A stretch of DNA of 35,859 bases, from assembly GCA_902778375.1 (NCBI GenBank), contig CACYXJ010000017.1, forward strand, positions 28,302 through 64,160. The letters run 5' to 3'. Shown here piece by piece: positions 8,164 through 18,409 of this stretch. The position numbers were made by a program, and so were the translations under genes. The notes under the pieces are model-generated. The model saw only the letters and a list, made by a program, of their open reading frames with translations. It was not told the origin of the DNA and ran no database searches. Source of the DNA: an uncultured Erysipelotrichaceae bacterium. GTDB taxonomy: Bacteria > Bacillota_I > Bacilli_A > Erysipelotrichales > Erysipelotrichaceae. Numbering within the stretch: position 1 is the first letter of the stretch; the number at the start of each line of letters is the position of its first letter.

Positions 8164-8187
8164 TTTTTATAGATAAAGGGAGGCATT

Positions 8188-11025
8188 ATGGCTACTAAAA
8201 AGTATGTCTACAAGTTTACCGAAGGCAACGGTACCATGCGCGAGCTTCTCGGCGGAAAAGGTGCAAACCTGGCCGAAATGGCAAGCCTTGGACTGCCGGT
8301 GCCGATGGGCTTCACGATCACAACCGAAGCATGCAACCAGTACTATGCTGATGGTGAAAAGATCAATGATGAGATCATGGACCAGGTCAGAAAGAACCTG
8401 ACATGGCTCGAAAAATTCATGGGAAAGAAACTCGGCGACCCGAAGAATCCGCTTCTTGTTTCCGTACGTTCCGGTGCCCGGGCTTCCATGCCTGGCATGA
8501 TGGATACGATTCTTAACCTTGGTATCAACGATGAAGTTGCTGAAGCTATGGCTGAAGCTTCCGGCAATCCGAGATTCGTTTACGACTCCTACAGACGTTT
8601 TGTTCAGATGTTCTCTGACGTCGTCATGGGTCTGTCCAAGAAGAGATTCGAAGTCATCATCGACGAACTGAAGGAAGAGAAGGGCGTCAAGCTTGATGTC
8701 GAGCTGGATGCCGATGATATGAAGGCCCTGACAGTCAAGTTCAAGGAATTCTACAAGGCCGAAAAGGGCGAGGACTTCCCGCAGGATCCGACCGTGCAGC
8801 TCGAACGCGCCATCGAGGCAGTTTTCCGTTCCTGGAATAACGAACGTGCGATCTTCTACCGCCGCATGAACGATATCCCGGGCGACTGGGGAACAGCTGT
8901 AAACGTACAGTCCATGGTATTCGGCAACATGGGTACCGACTGTGCCACAGGCGTATGCTTCACACGTAACCCGTCTACAGGGTCAAATGCTTTCTTCTAT
9001 GGTGAGTATCTGATCAATGCCCAGGGCGAAGATGTTGTTGCCGGTGTGCGCACACCGCAGCAGATCTCCAAGAAGGGCTCTCAGGAATGGGCAAAAGGCA
9101 TGGGCATCTCCGAGAAAGAAAGAAAAGCGAAGTATCCTTCACTCGAGGAAAGTATGCCGGAAACCTTCAAGGATCTCGACGATGTCCGTAAGAAGCTGGA
9201 AGCTCATTACCATGACATGCAGGATATGGAATTCACGATTCAGGACAAGAGACTGTTCATGCTGCAGACACGTAACGGCAAACGTACCGCTGCTGCTGCC
9301 CTGAAGGTCGCTGTCGACATGGTCGATGAAGGACTCGTATCCGTTGACGAAGCGCTGATGATGGTCGAACCGAAGCAGCTCGATGATCTGCTCCATCCGA
9401 CATTTGACGCAGCTGCACTGAAGGCTAAACAGGGCGACATTATTGCCAAAGGTCTGGCAGCTTCTCCGGGTGCCGGCTCCGGTCAGGTCGTATTCACGGC
9501 TACCGATGCCAAGGCATGGGCGGAAGCAGGAAAGAAAGTTGTCCTGGTACGTCTGGAAACATCTCCCGAAGACATCGAAGGTATGCATGTATCACAGGCA
9601 ATCGTTACTGTCCGCGGCGGCATGACCAGCCACGCTGCAGTCGTTGCCCGCGGTATGGGTGCCTGCTGTGTCTCCGGCTGCGGTGATATCTCTGTCAGTG
9701 AAGAAAAGAGACAGTTCACCGTTAACGGCGAGACATTCAAGGAAGGCGATGTCATTTCTGTCGACGGTACAACAGGTAACGTATACAGAGGTGAAATCAG
9801 CACTGTTCCTGCCAAGATCTCCGGTGACTTCAAGAAGTTCATGGACTGGGCAGATGCCCGCCGCACTCTGAAGATCCGTACCAACGCCGACACACCGGCT
9901 GACGCAGCGCGCGCTGTCGAATTCGGTGCCGAAGGTGTAGGTCTGGTCCGTACAGAGCACATGTTCTTCAACACACCGGAACGTATCAAGGCTATCCGTA
10001 TGCTGTGCGTATCCCGCAACAGCGACCAGCGTGCAAAGGCTCTTGCTGAACTCGAACCGTATCAGCAGGAAGACTTCTACGGCATCTTCGAAGCAATGAA
10101 GGGCCGCAGTGTCACGATCCGTCTGCTGGATCCGCCTCTGCATGAATTCCTGCCGAACATGGAAACAGCTGAAGGCAAAGCCGCTGCCAAGGAAATCGCG
10201 AAAGACCTTGGTATCACTCTCAAGGACATTGCCCAGGCTGCTGCTGAACTGCATGAGTTCAACCCGATGATGGGTCACCGTGGCTGCCGTCTGGATGTTA
10301 CATATCCGGAAATCGGCGCTATGCAGGCCCGCGCGATTATTAATGCTGCGATCGACATCAATAAGAAGCATCGCAACTGGCACCTTGTTCCGGAAATCAT
10401 GATTCCGCTCGTAGGCGAACCAAAGGAACTGGAATTTGTTGCCAACATTGTTAAGACTGAAGCTGACAAGGTCATTGCTGAGAGAAAGGCAAAACTGGAA
10501 TACAAGGTCGGTACCATGATCGAAATTCCGCGTGCTGCTCTGCTCTCCGGTGAGATTGCCAAGACAGCTGAATTCTATTCATTTGGAACGAATGACCTCA
10601 CTCAGATGACATTCGGCTTCTCGAGAGATGACGCCGGCAAGTTCCTGGGTGACTACTATGACAGACACATCTATGACAATGATCCGTTCGCACACGTCGA
10701 CGTTGCCGGCGTAGGCAAGCTGATCAAGATGGCTGTAGCCGACGGTAAGGCTACTCGTCCGGACATCCATCTCGGTGTCTGCGGCGAGCACGGCGGCGAC
10801 CCGGCTTCCATTGAATTCTTCAATGAAGTTGGTCTGAATTATGTTTCCTGCTCTCCGTATCGTGTACCGATCGCCCGTCTGGCTGCTGCTCAGGCAGCAA
10901 TCAAACTCGACCGTAAGAACGGTGTAGCAGCGAAGGTTGCCAAGAAGGTAACGGCAAAGAAAACTGCCGCCAAGAAGGCAGTTGCCAAGAAAACCGCGGC
11001 AAAGAAGACCGCGAAGAAAAAGTAA
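8188..11025 (+). CDS. ppdK: Pyruvate, phosphate dikinase with Lys/Ala-rich C-terminal tail
   Basis: PPDK interconverts pyruvate, ATP and phosphate with PEP, AMP and pyrophosphate. It has the N-terminal nucleotide-binding domain (GGKGANLAEMASLGLPVP near residue 23), the phosphohistidine domain with GGMTSHAAVVARG (His482) and the C-terminal PEP/pyruvate TIM barrel ending with GVCGEHGGDP (catalytic Cys865). The core fits the usual length of about 875-880 residues, with modest insertions. It ends near residue 912. The last 33 residues (913-945) are almost only Lys, Ala, Thr and Val in AKK-type repeats, with 14 lysines, like histone H1 or HU tails. That tail is not part of the standard enzyme. The gene has its own promoter and is monocistronic. 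No PPDK regulatory-protein gene is nearby. Confidence 0.97.
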   Translation: MATKKYVYKFTEGNGTMRELLGGKGANLAEMASLGLPVPMGFTITTEACNQYYADGEKINDEIMDQVRKNLTWLEKFMGKKLGDPKNPLLVSVRSGARASMPGMMDTILNLGINDEVAEAMAEASGNPRFVYDSYRRFVQMFSDVVMGLSKKRFEVIIDELKEEKGVKLDVELDADDMKALTVKFKEFYKAEKGEDFPQDPTVQLERAIEAVFRSWNNERAIFYRRMNDIPGDWGTAVNVQSMVFGNMGTDCATGVCFTRNPSTGSNAFFYGEYLINAQGEDVVAGVRTPQQISKKGSQEWAKGMGISEKERKAKYPSLEESMPETFKDLDDVRKKLEAHYHDMQDMEFTIQDKRLFMLQTRNGKRTAAAALKVAVDMVDEGLVSVDEALMMVEPKQLDDLLHPTFDAAALKAKQGDIIAKGLAASPGAGSGQVVFTATDAKAWAEAGKKVVLVRLETSPEDIEGMHVSQAIVTVRGGMTSHAAVVARGMGACCVSGCGDISVSEEKRQFTVNGETFKEGDVISVDGTTGNVYRGEISTVPAKISGDFKKFMDWADARRTLKIRTNADTPADAARAVEFGAEGVGLVRTEHMFFNTPERIKAIRMLCVSRNSDQRAKALAELEPYQQEDFYGIFEAMKGRSVTIRLLDPPLHEFLPNMETAEGKAAAKEIAKDLGITLKDIAQAAAELHEFNPMMGHRGCRLDVTYPEIGAMQARAIINAAIDINKKHRNWHLVPEIMIPLVGEPKELEFVANIVKTEADKVIAERKAKLEYKVGTMIEIPRAALLSGEIAKTAEFYSFGTNDLTQMTFGFSRDDAGKFLGDYYDRHIYDNDPFAHVDVAGVGKLIKMAVADGKATRPDIHLGVCGEHGGDPASIEFFNEVGLNYVSCSPYRVPIARLAAAQAAIKLDRKNGVAAKVAKKVTAKKTAAKKAVAKKTAAKKTAKKK

Positions 11026-11157
11026 TCACATCTGATTACCTGGGGGAGTTTCATTCCGGCGGAAGACGGAAGCTGATCACATGCTGAAGCCAGGCTGTGA
11101 GAAGCGGATGCCGGAACAAAACATAAAGCCATATTTGTTTCACTTATAAAAAATGAA
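11026..11157. other. Intergenic region with unexplained pairing potential
   Basis: About 130 bases between ppdK and the terminator before glpK. I see no gene. Short complementary segments are visible: TAATCA/TGATTA around the ppdK stop, CCTGG/CCAGG and TTCCGGC/GCCGGAA. These could make a compact fold around a GAAGCCAGG segment. It may be the ppdK 3' UTR, a glpK leader or a small RNA. Confidence 0.3.
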
Positions 11158-11185
11158 GACCATCCTCATACGGGTGGTCTTTTTC
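11158..11185 (+). terminator. Intrinsic terminator between ppdK and glpK
   Basis: GACCATCC (11158-11165) pairs with GGGTGGTC (11172-11179), including one G-T pair, followed by TTTTTC. Confidence 0.85.
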
Positions 11186-11243
11186 TGTTTGAATAATCCG
11201 GTCACAAAGGAGATAATGAAATAAAGGAAACGGTGAAAAAATC

Positions 11244-12740
<1,497 letters not shown>

Positions 12741-12853
12741 AAAAAAGACATACTTGCATCACCCGGACAAAGGAACTTGACCAAAAGCACCTGAAAAAGG
12801 CTGCCTCTAAGCACAAAAAACACCGGAAAACCGCATAAAATGCACATTTTCAC

Positions 12854-12882
12854 TTGCAGGCGGAAAACAAATTTACTATACT
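12854..12882 (+). promoter_or_regulatory. Promoter of the rimP-nusA-infB operon
   Basis: TTGCAG (12854-12859), a 17-base spacer and TATACT (12877-12882). The expected start site is near 12889. Confidence 0.8.
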
Positions 12883-12902
12883 TTCTACGTAACAGACAAC
12901 AG

Positions 12903-12920
12903 GGAGTGCGAAAGCACTCC
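12903..12920 (+). promoter_or_regulatory. GAAA-capped hairpin in the rimP leader
   Basis: GGAGTGC (12903-12909) and GCACTCC (12914-12920) form a perfect 7-bp stem with a GNRA-type GAAA loop, about 14 bases into the transcript. No long T-run follows, so it is not an ordinary terminator. It may stabilise the 5' end or bind a regulator. Confidence 0.5.
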
Positions 12921-12941
12921 TTGTGTTGTGTATGGAGGAAT

Positions 12942-13406
12942 ATGAATAAACTTGAAAAACTGAAAGAGTTATTCGAACCTGTATTTTCGGAATGCGATGT
13001 CGTTCTCTATGAAATGAAATGGATCAATGACAGGGATCATACCCTGCAGATCGCCATCATGAAGAAAGACGGATCGATGGATCTTGATACCTGCGCCGAT
13101 GTCAGTGAGAAGATCAGCGCTATTCTCGATGCTGAAGACCCGATCGAAGGCGAGTATACGCTGGAAGTCTGCAGTCCCGGTGCCGAGAGGGAAATCAGGG
13201 ATCTGAACGAACTTCTGAATATGACCGGTTCATATGTATATATCAGGCTGAACAAGCCGTTCAGGAAGATGACAGAACTGACCGGAGAAATCACCGGTAC
13301 GGAAAACGGTGTCATCAAACTGCAGTACCGGGACAAGGCGGCAGTCAGAACTGCCGAGTTCCCGCTTGAAGATGTTGAGTTTGCCAGAATGGCAGTGAGG
13401 TTATAA
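12942..13406 (+). CDS. rimP: Ribosome maturation factor RimP
   Basis: RimP assists 30S subunit assembly. The protein is 154 residues with the family's two-domain pattern: an N-terminal alpha/beta domain containing the hallmark LEVCSPGAEREI (about residue 70) and a C-terminal SH3-like barrel. An open frame extends upstream to 12840 but crosses the promoter and leader hairpin. ATG 12942 follows GGAGG (12934-12938) and starts MNKLEKLKELFEPVF as expected. It is the first gene of the operon; nusA follows after 11 bases. Confidence 0.95.
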   Translation: MNKLEKLKELFEPVFSECDVVLYEMKWINDRDHTLQIAIMKKDGSMDLDTCADVSEKISAILDAEDPIEGEYTLEVCSPGAEREIRDLNELLNMTGSYVYIRLNKPFRKMTELTGEITGTENGVIKLQYRDKAAVRTAEFPLEDVEFARMAVRL

Positions 13407-13417
13407 GGAGACAAATC

Positions 13418-15190
13418 ATGGAACTCAAATACAAGGATATGATCAAGGCGCTCAATGCCGTCGAAGAGGAAAGAAACATTCCTGCCGAAGTCATTCTGGA
13501 TGCTCTGAAAGAAGCAATGGCGAAGGCATACAAAAAGGATGCCGAACTGACCGATATCGATGTCGTTGCCGAGATCAACGAAAAGAAACAGACGATCGAC
13601 CTGTACCAGAACTACACGGTCGTCGAGGAAGTCGAAGACGACGAACTCGAGATCTCTCTGGAAGACGCGAAAGCTCTGAAGCCGGATGCGGTTCTCGGCG
13701 ATGTCATCAGCCGTCAGATCGAAATCACCGGCATGAGCAGAGCCGCCGCGACACTGGCCAAGAATGTCATGCGCCAGAAGATCCGCGAAGCAGAAAAAGT
13801 CGCTGTATACAACGAATACATCGACCAGCTGCATGAGATGGTTCTCGGCATTGTCGAATCCGTCAAGGAAAAATTCACTCTCGTCAACCTCGGCAAGACA
13901 GTGGCTATGATGCCGCATTCCGCCGCCATTCCCGACGAGAGACTTACGGAAGGACAGAAACTGAGAGTTGTCATTACCGAAGTCAACAAGGAGACAAAAG
14001 GTTCCCAGGTTCTTGTTTCCAGAGCCGACGCGACTCTGGTCAAGCGCCTGTTCGAAAAGGAAGTTCCGGAAATCTTCCAGGGTATCGTCGAAATCAAGGC
14101 GATTGCCCGTGATGCCGGCGAACGCACGAAGATGGCTGTCGTTTCCCACAATCCGGAAGTCGATCCTGTCGGTGCCTGCATCGGTCCCCGCGGCCAGCGT
14201 GTCAGCGTGATCATCGATGAACTGCATGGCGAGAAGATCGATATCTTCCAGTGGAGCGACGATATCACTGAGCTTGTCAAGAATGCCCTGGCACCGGCGG
14301 AAGTCAATGCCGTCCTGCCGGGTGAAGATGAAAGAAGCCTGCTGGTGGTTGTCGATCCCGACCAGCTTTCGCTGGCAATCGGCAAACGCGGCAAGAACGC
14401 CCGTCTTGCGGTAAAACTGACAAATCACAAGATCGATATCAAGACCCGCGAGGAACTCGAGAAACTCGGATATGACTATGACGAACTGCTGATGAAGGCT
14501 GAAGCCCGCAGGGAAGAACTGCGCCGTGAAGCTGCCCGCAGGGAAATCGAGCGTCTGGAAGCTGAAGCGAAGGCCGCTGAGGAAAGAAGACTTGCTGCCG
14601 CTGCCAAGCTGGCTGCTGAAAGAGCTGCCCGCGGCGAAGAGGAAGCAGAGGATGAAGATCTGATTCCGGAAGAAATGCAGGAAGTCATGCGTGACCGCAT
14701 CCGTGACGAAATCGCGATGAAACCGGATGAGAGCGAAGAAGAAACAGCTGCTGCACCGGCTGAAGAGACTGCACCGGCCGCTGTCGAAGAACCGGCTCCT
14801 GTTTCCGAACCTGAAATTGAAGAGGAAGAGGCCGAAGAAGAAACACCGGCAGAAAAACCGGCTGCCTCCAAGCGTCATGCCGACCTGGAAGAAATGGCTG
14901 CCAAGAATACCTATGTATCCGTCTTTGAGAAACTGACGGAAACATCCAAGCCGAAGCAGGCCGAACGTCCGAAGCGCAAGAAGAAAAAGAACGACGAAGA
15001 CGAATACAAGGTCCGCAACAAGGATCTGGAAGAGCAGATCAAGAAGAATCTCGCAGCTGTCGACAATCGTCCGATCTACAGTGAGGAGGAACTTGCTGAA
15101 ATCGAAGCAGCCCAGCTGGAGGAAGAAGAACGTGAGTATGACTTCGACTACGATGAGTACGAAGACTACTACGACGAGGACAATAACTGA
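13418..15190 (+). CDS. nusA: Transcription elongation factor NusA with long acidic C-terminal extension
   Basis: NusA binds RNA polymerase and RNA and modulates pausing, termination and antitermination. It has the N-terminal polymerase-binding domain (1-125), an S1 domain (about 130-200) and two KH domains with CIGPRG near residue 254 and AIGKRG near 321. A typical Bacillota NusA ends around residue 345-400. This one is 590 residues: after KH2 comes an Arg/Glu/Ala-rich, probably coiled-coil stretch (365-415), a low-complexity Glu/Pro/Ala segment, a Lys/Arg patch near KRKKKK and a terminal Asp/Tyr/Glu tail. The tail is part of the reading frame and ends one base into ylxR. It may mimic autoregulatory acidic NusA tails. 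Confidence 0.96.
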   Translation: MELKYKDMIKALNAVEEERNIPAEVILDALKEAMAKAYKKDAELTDIDVVAEINEKKQTIDLYQNYTVVEEVEDDELEISLEDAKALKPDAVLGDVISRQIEITGMSRAAATLAKNVMRQKIREAEKVAVYNEYIDQLHEMVLGIVESVKEKFTLVNLGKTVAMMPHSAAIPDERLTEGQKLRVVITEVNKETKGSQVLVSRADATLVKRLFEKEVPEIFQGIVEIKAIARDAGERTKMAVVSHNPEVDPVGACIGPRGQRVSVIIDELHGEKIDIFQWSDDITELVKNALAPAEVNAVLPGEDERSLLVVVDPDQLSLAIGKRGKNARLAVKLTNHKIDIKTREELEKLGYDYDELLMKAEARREELRREAARREIERLEAEAKAAEERRLAAAAKLAAERAARGEEEAEDEDLIPEEMQEVMRDRIRDEIAMKPDESEEETAAAPAEETAPAAVEEPAPVSEPEIEEEEAEEETPAEKPAASKRHADLEEMAAKNTYVSVFEKLTETSKPKQAERPKRKKKKNDEDEYKVRNKDLEEQIKKNLAAVDNRPIYSEEELAEIEAAQLEEEEREYDFDYDEYEDYYDEDNN

Positions 15191-15450
15191 TGCCCCGTAA
15201 GATTCCGATGCGGAAGTGCATCGCCACCGGTGAGCACTTCCCCAAGAAAGAACTTCTCAGGATCGTCAGAACACCGGAAGGAGAACTGGCGATCGACAGG
15301 ACCGGTCGTACCAACGGCCATGGCGCCTATCTGAAGAAGGATATCGAAGCCGTGAAACTGGCTAAGAAAAAAGGAGCCCTGAAACAGGCTCTTGAAATGG
15401 AGATTCCTGAATCCTTCTGGGAAGAAATCGAAAATGAAGTAACAAAATAG
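15190..15450 (+). CDS. ylxR: YlxR/RnpM family RNA-binding protein
   Basis: This 86-residue basic protein belongs to the YlxR (DUF448) family, recently linked to RNase P modulation (RnpM). The family pattern is seen: [20 protein letters not shown] with the cysteine near the start, then [13 protein letters not shown] and a helical C-terminus. Its ATG overlaps the nusA stop by one base (TGATG), so translation is coupled. In Bacillus the next gene is ylxQ (an L7Ae-like protein). Here infB follows directly, so ylxQ is absent from this operon. Confidence 0.93.
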   Translation: MPRKIPMRKCIATGEHFPKKELLRIVRTPEGELAIDRTGRTNGHGAYLKKDIEAVKLAKKKGALKQALEMEIPESFWEEIENEVTK

Positions 15451-15464
15451 CAAGGAGGTGGCGA

Positions 15465-17321
15465 ATGGCAAATAACCGGAAACCAGCAAACAGAAATAAC
15501 CGCAATAAGAAAAACAACAACCGCGGAAGACGTAATTATGAACAGAGTGCACCGAGAAAGGTGATCGATATTCATGCCATTACCTATACAGACGGTATCA
15601 CTGTCGGTGAACTGGCCGAAAAAGTAGGCCGTCAGTCCAGTGACATCATCAAGATGCTGTTCATGGAGGGCAAGATGGTTACCATCAACAGTGCCCTGGA
15701 AGATGAAATGGTCGAACTCGTATGCATTACCTATGACATCGAGCCGACGAAAGTAAAGGAACGTGAGGAAGACAGCCTGGAAGTCGACGAGACGATCGAT
15801 GAATCCGCAGCTGTGGAACGCCCGCCGGTCGTCACCATCATGGGTCACGTCGACCATGGTAAGACGACACTGCTTGACACGATCCGCCGCACCAAGGTCG
15901 CTGCCGGTGAAGCCGGCGGTATCACCCAGGCAATCGGTGCCTATCAGGTCGAAGTCGACGGCCGCAAGGTGACATTCCTCGATACTCCGGGTCATGAGGC
16001 ATTTACTGCCATGCGTGCCCGCGGTGCTAGTGTTACCGATATCGCTGTCATCGTCGTCGCAGCCGACGACGGTGTCATGCCGCAGACAAGAGAAGCAGTC
16101 GACCATGCCAGAGCAGCAGGTGTTCCGATCATCGTCGCTGTCAACAAGATGGACCGTCCGGATGCAAATCCCGACCGTGTCATGCAGGAAATGTCCGATC
16201 TCGGCATCATGCCGGAAGAATGGGGCGGAGATACGATTTTCGTACCGACCAGCGCCAAGAAGGGCGACGGTATCGAAGACCTTCTGGAAACGATCCTGAC
16301 GGTTGCCGATGTCAGGGAACTCAAGGCCGATCCATCAGCAATCGCCAGCGGTTCCGTCATTGAAGCAAAACTCGACAAGGGCCGCGGTCCGGTCGCGACA
16401 CTGCTTGTCCAGAACGGTACATTGCATCAGGGAGATCCGGTCGTTGTCGGAACCAGTTTCGGCAAAGTCCGTAAGATGATCGATGAAAACGGTCATGAAC
16501 TGAAGACAGCAGGTCCTTCGACACCGGTCGAAATCATCGGTCTCAACGAAGTTCCGGCAGCCGGTGACCTGTTCCGTAATTTCACCGATGAAAAGGAAGC
16601 ACGCGCGATTGCCGACAGACGCAGAAGACGCAAGATCGAAGCTGACAGACGCAAGACCAGCGCCATGTCCCTGGAAGACCTTTCCTCGCAGATCGAATCG
16701 GGCGAGATCAAGGAAATCCCGATCATCATCAAGGCCGACGTACAGGGTTCTGCTGAAGCCGTTCGTTCCTCGATGGAAAAACTCGATGTCAGCGGCGTCA
16801 AGGTGAATGTCATCCACGCCACGGCCGGTGCGATCACCGAATCCGACATCATGCTGGCCAACGCCTCCAAGGCGATGATCATCGGCTTCAATGTAAGACC
16901 TGATGCCACGATCCGCAAGAAGGCGGAAGAAGACGGTGTCGAGATCCGTCTGCACAACATTATCTACAAGGCTACCGAAGAAATGGAACTGGCCATGAAG
17001 GGTATGCTTGAACCGGTATACGAAGAAGTCGTCATCGGTCAGGCTGAAGTCCGGGAAACATATAAGGCTTCCAAGATCGGCACGATCGGCGGCTGCATGG
17101 TCACCGACGGCAAGCTTACAAATACCTGTGGTGTCAGACTGATCCGCAACAGTATCGTTGTCTACACCGGCAAGCTGGGATCCCTCAAGCGCTTCAAGGA
17201 CGACGCCAAGGAAGTACTGGCAGGCTATGACTGCGGTATCACGATCCAGAACTATAACGACATCAAGATCGGCGACCTGATCGAAGCCTTCGAGGAACAG
17301 CAGGTACCGGCAGAGGGCTGA
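15465..17321 (+). CDS. infB: Translation initiation factor IF-2
   Basis: IF-2 is the GTPase that brings initiator tRNA to the ribosome. At 618 residues it is the short form: a brief basic, Asn/Lys/Arg-rich start, the IF2_N domain (about 30-85), then the G domain with GHVDHGKT (127-134), [12 protein letters not shown] and a SAKKG-type G5. Domains II, III and IV (C1/C2) follow. The ATG is preceded by a near-ideal AGGAGG with 6-base spacing. rbfA starts 2 bases after the stop. Confidence 0.97.
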   Translation: MANNRKPANRNNRNKKNNNRGRRNYEQSAPRKVIDIHAITYTDGITVGELAEKVGRQSSDIIKMLFMEGKMVTINSALEDEMVELVCITYDIEPTKVKEREEDSLEVDETIDESAAVERPPVVTIMGHVDHGKTTLLDTIRRTKVAAGEAGGITQAIGAYQVEVDGRKVTFLDTPGHEAFTAMRARGASVTDIAVIVVAADDGVMPQTREAVDHARAAGVPIIVAVNKMDRPDANPDRVMQEMSDLGIMPEEWGGDTIFVPTSAKKGDGIEDLLETILTVADVRELKADPSAIASGSVIEAKLDKGRGPVATLLVQNGTLHQGDPVVVGTSFGKVRKMIDENGHELKTAGPSTPVEIIGLNEVPAAGDLFRNFTDEKEARAIADRRRRRKIEADRRKTSAMSLEDLSSQIESGEIKEIPIIIKADVQGSAEAVRSSMEKLDVSGVKVNVIHATAGAITESDIMLANASKAMIIGFNVRPDATIRKKAEEDGVEIRLHNIIYKATEEMELAMKGMLEPVYEEVVIGQAEVRETYKASKIGTIGGCMVTDGKLTNTCGVRLIRNSIVVYTGKLGSLKRFKDDAKEVLAGYDCGITIQNYNDIKIGDLIEAFEEQQVPAEG

Positions 17322-17323
17322 TC

Positions 17324-17728
17324 ATGAGCAGTATCAAACAGAAACGGCTGGAAGGAATTATCCGCAAGGATATTTCCGACATCGTCCAGTTTGAAGTCAA
17401 GGATGCCGATGTCGGATTTGTGACGATCACCGATGTGGAAGTATCGAATGATCACAGTTATGCCAAGGTCTATGTTTCGTTTCTCGGCAAGGATGCCAGG
17501 GCTCAGGCCGGACTCAAAGCTCTCAACAGGGCTAAGGGATTCATCCGTTCCGCGCTGTCGCAGCGGCTCTCCATCCGCCGCACACCGGAACTGACATTCG
17601 TGCTCGATACGACCGAGGAGCACGGCCGTCATATCGACGAGATCATCGCTTCCCTGCATGAGGAAGAAACAGAAATCGAAGAACCGGAAGAAACACCGGA
17701 AATTGAAGAACAAGAGGCAGATGCGTAA
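17324..17728 (+). CDS. rbfA: Ribosome-binding factor A
   Basis: RbfA is a 30S maturation factor with a KH-type fold. The core (residues 1-110) carries the usual pattern, starting with KQKRLEGIIRKDISDIV and including an Asp-Val-Gly-Phe strand. The last 22 residues form an acidic Glu/Pro-rich tail that most RbfA proteins lack; the neighbouring NusA also has an acidic tail. It is the last gene of the rimP operon, and its stop codon lies inside the loop region of the terminator. In Bacillus truB comes next; here the secretion locus intervenes. Confidence 0.95.
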   Translation: MSSIKQKRLEGIIRKDISDIVQFEVKDADVGFVTITDVEVSNDHSYAKVYVSFLGKDARAQAGLKALNRAKGFIRSALSQRLSIRRTPELTFVLDTTEEHGRHIDEIIASLHEEETEIEEPEETPEIEEQEADA

Positions 17729-17744
17729 GCACTGCCTTTTTTTT
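17715..17744 (+). terminator. Intrinsic terminator overlapping the rbfA stop
   Basis: AGGCAG (17715-17720) pairs with CTGCCT (17732-17737), extended inside by TGC/GCA around a GTAA loop, followed by a T-run to 17744. The rbfA stop codon TAA (17726-17728) forms most of that loop. Confidence 0.85.
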
Positions 17745-17794
17745 CGGGATTTCGCTGTCCGGAAACAATAACAAGGGTGAAAGGAGAAAACAGA

Positions 17795-18097
17795 ATGAGA
17801 ACGATATCCGTTGAACCCGGACAGCTTGAATCCTGTGCTGCCCGCATGGAAGAAAGAAACCAGGATTACCTGCGGTCGATGCAGGATCTTTTCGCGGCTG
17901 TGGACATGATGTCTTCAGCATGGAAAGGCAAGGACAACATGACCTTTACATCCCAGATCGGAAGGTTTGAGACAGATTTCCGCCAGCTTTCCATTCTCTG
18001 CTCGCAGTATTCCGATTTCCTGAGAAACAGTGCCAGGGCATACCGCGACACCCAGGACGAACTGACATCCCAGGCAAATGCCCTGGGCAGTCTTTGA
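17795..18097 (+). CDS. WXG100-family (ESAT-6-like) protein
   Basis: This 100-residue protein has the size and layout of WXG100 proteins, small helical hairpins exported by type VII secretion. Two long amphipathic helices flank a central Trp43-Lys-Gly turn (SAWKGKDN), matching the W-x-G motif. There is no signal peptide. ATG 17795 was chosen over an in-frame GTG at 17777 because AAAGGAGA lies just upstream of it. It opens the cluster that includes an EssC-like ATPase and an EsaB-like protein, which supports the call. No clear promoter is seen in the 50-base gap after the rbfA terminator. Confidence 0.88.
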   Translation: MRTISVEPGQLESCAARMEERNQDYLRSMQDLFAAVDMMSSAWKGKDNMTFTSQIGRFETDFRQLSILCSQYSDFLRNSARAYRDTQDELTSQANALGSL

Positions 18098-18109
18098 AGG
18101 AGGTAAGAA

Positions 18110-18409
18110 ATGGACCAGATCAGTATTTCGCTGAATGAAGTATCAGAGACCGCATCCCGCATCCGTCAGCTGAATCAGATGATGTATGATGCCCTGAACG
18201 AGATGAAAAAGGAGATGAATCTTCTCTCGGGAACCTGGATCTCGGAAGGATCCCAGGAGATCCGCAGCCGTTTCGGTATGTTCGCCAACCGTTTTGACAG
18301 GCAGAAAACAGTTATCGACGAATACGCGCGATTCCTTGAACTGACAGTATCCAGTTACGATTCGCTCGAGTCTGCCATCACCGGCAATGCGTCCGGCATC
18401 CAGTACTAA
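18110..18409 (+). CDS. Second WXG100-like protein (W-x-S variant)
   Basis: This 99-residue helical protein follows the first WXG100 gene after 12 bases, with AAGGAGG before the ATG. It has the same hairpin layout, but the turn reads Gly-Thr-Trp43-Ile-Ser, so Gly of W-x-G is replaced by Ser. It may be the heterodimer partner of the first protein, as many WXG100 pairs differ in this way. The last 23 bases overlap the start of the lipoprotein gene in another frame. Confidence 0.82.
   Translation: MDQISISLNEVSETASRIRQLNQMMYDALNEMKKEMNLLSGTWISEGSQEIRSRFGMFANRFDRQKTVIDEYARFLELTVSSYDSLESAITGNASGIQY

Noticed and set aside
11036..11120. Resemblance to a cobalamin riboswitch (GAAGCCAGG segment and pairing arms)
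   Set aside because: The conserved GCCACTG box and the usual length of about 200 bases are missing, and glpK is not an expected target.
11206..11224. Minimal upstream ORF (ATG AAA TAA) after AAAGGAG before glpK
   Set aside because: The spacing to the ATG is only 3 bases; it may be chance, and nothing else supports it.
12840..12941. In-frame N-terminal extension of RimP from an ATG at 12840
   Set aside because: It lies over the promoter and leader hairpin and has no ribosome binding site.
13037..14878. Long minus-strand open frame (613 codons) opposite rimP and nusA
   Set aside because: It mirrors a strongly coding plus strand, has low-complexity Phe/Asp-rich translation and no ribosome binding site; it is a shadow of nusA codon usage.
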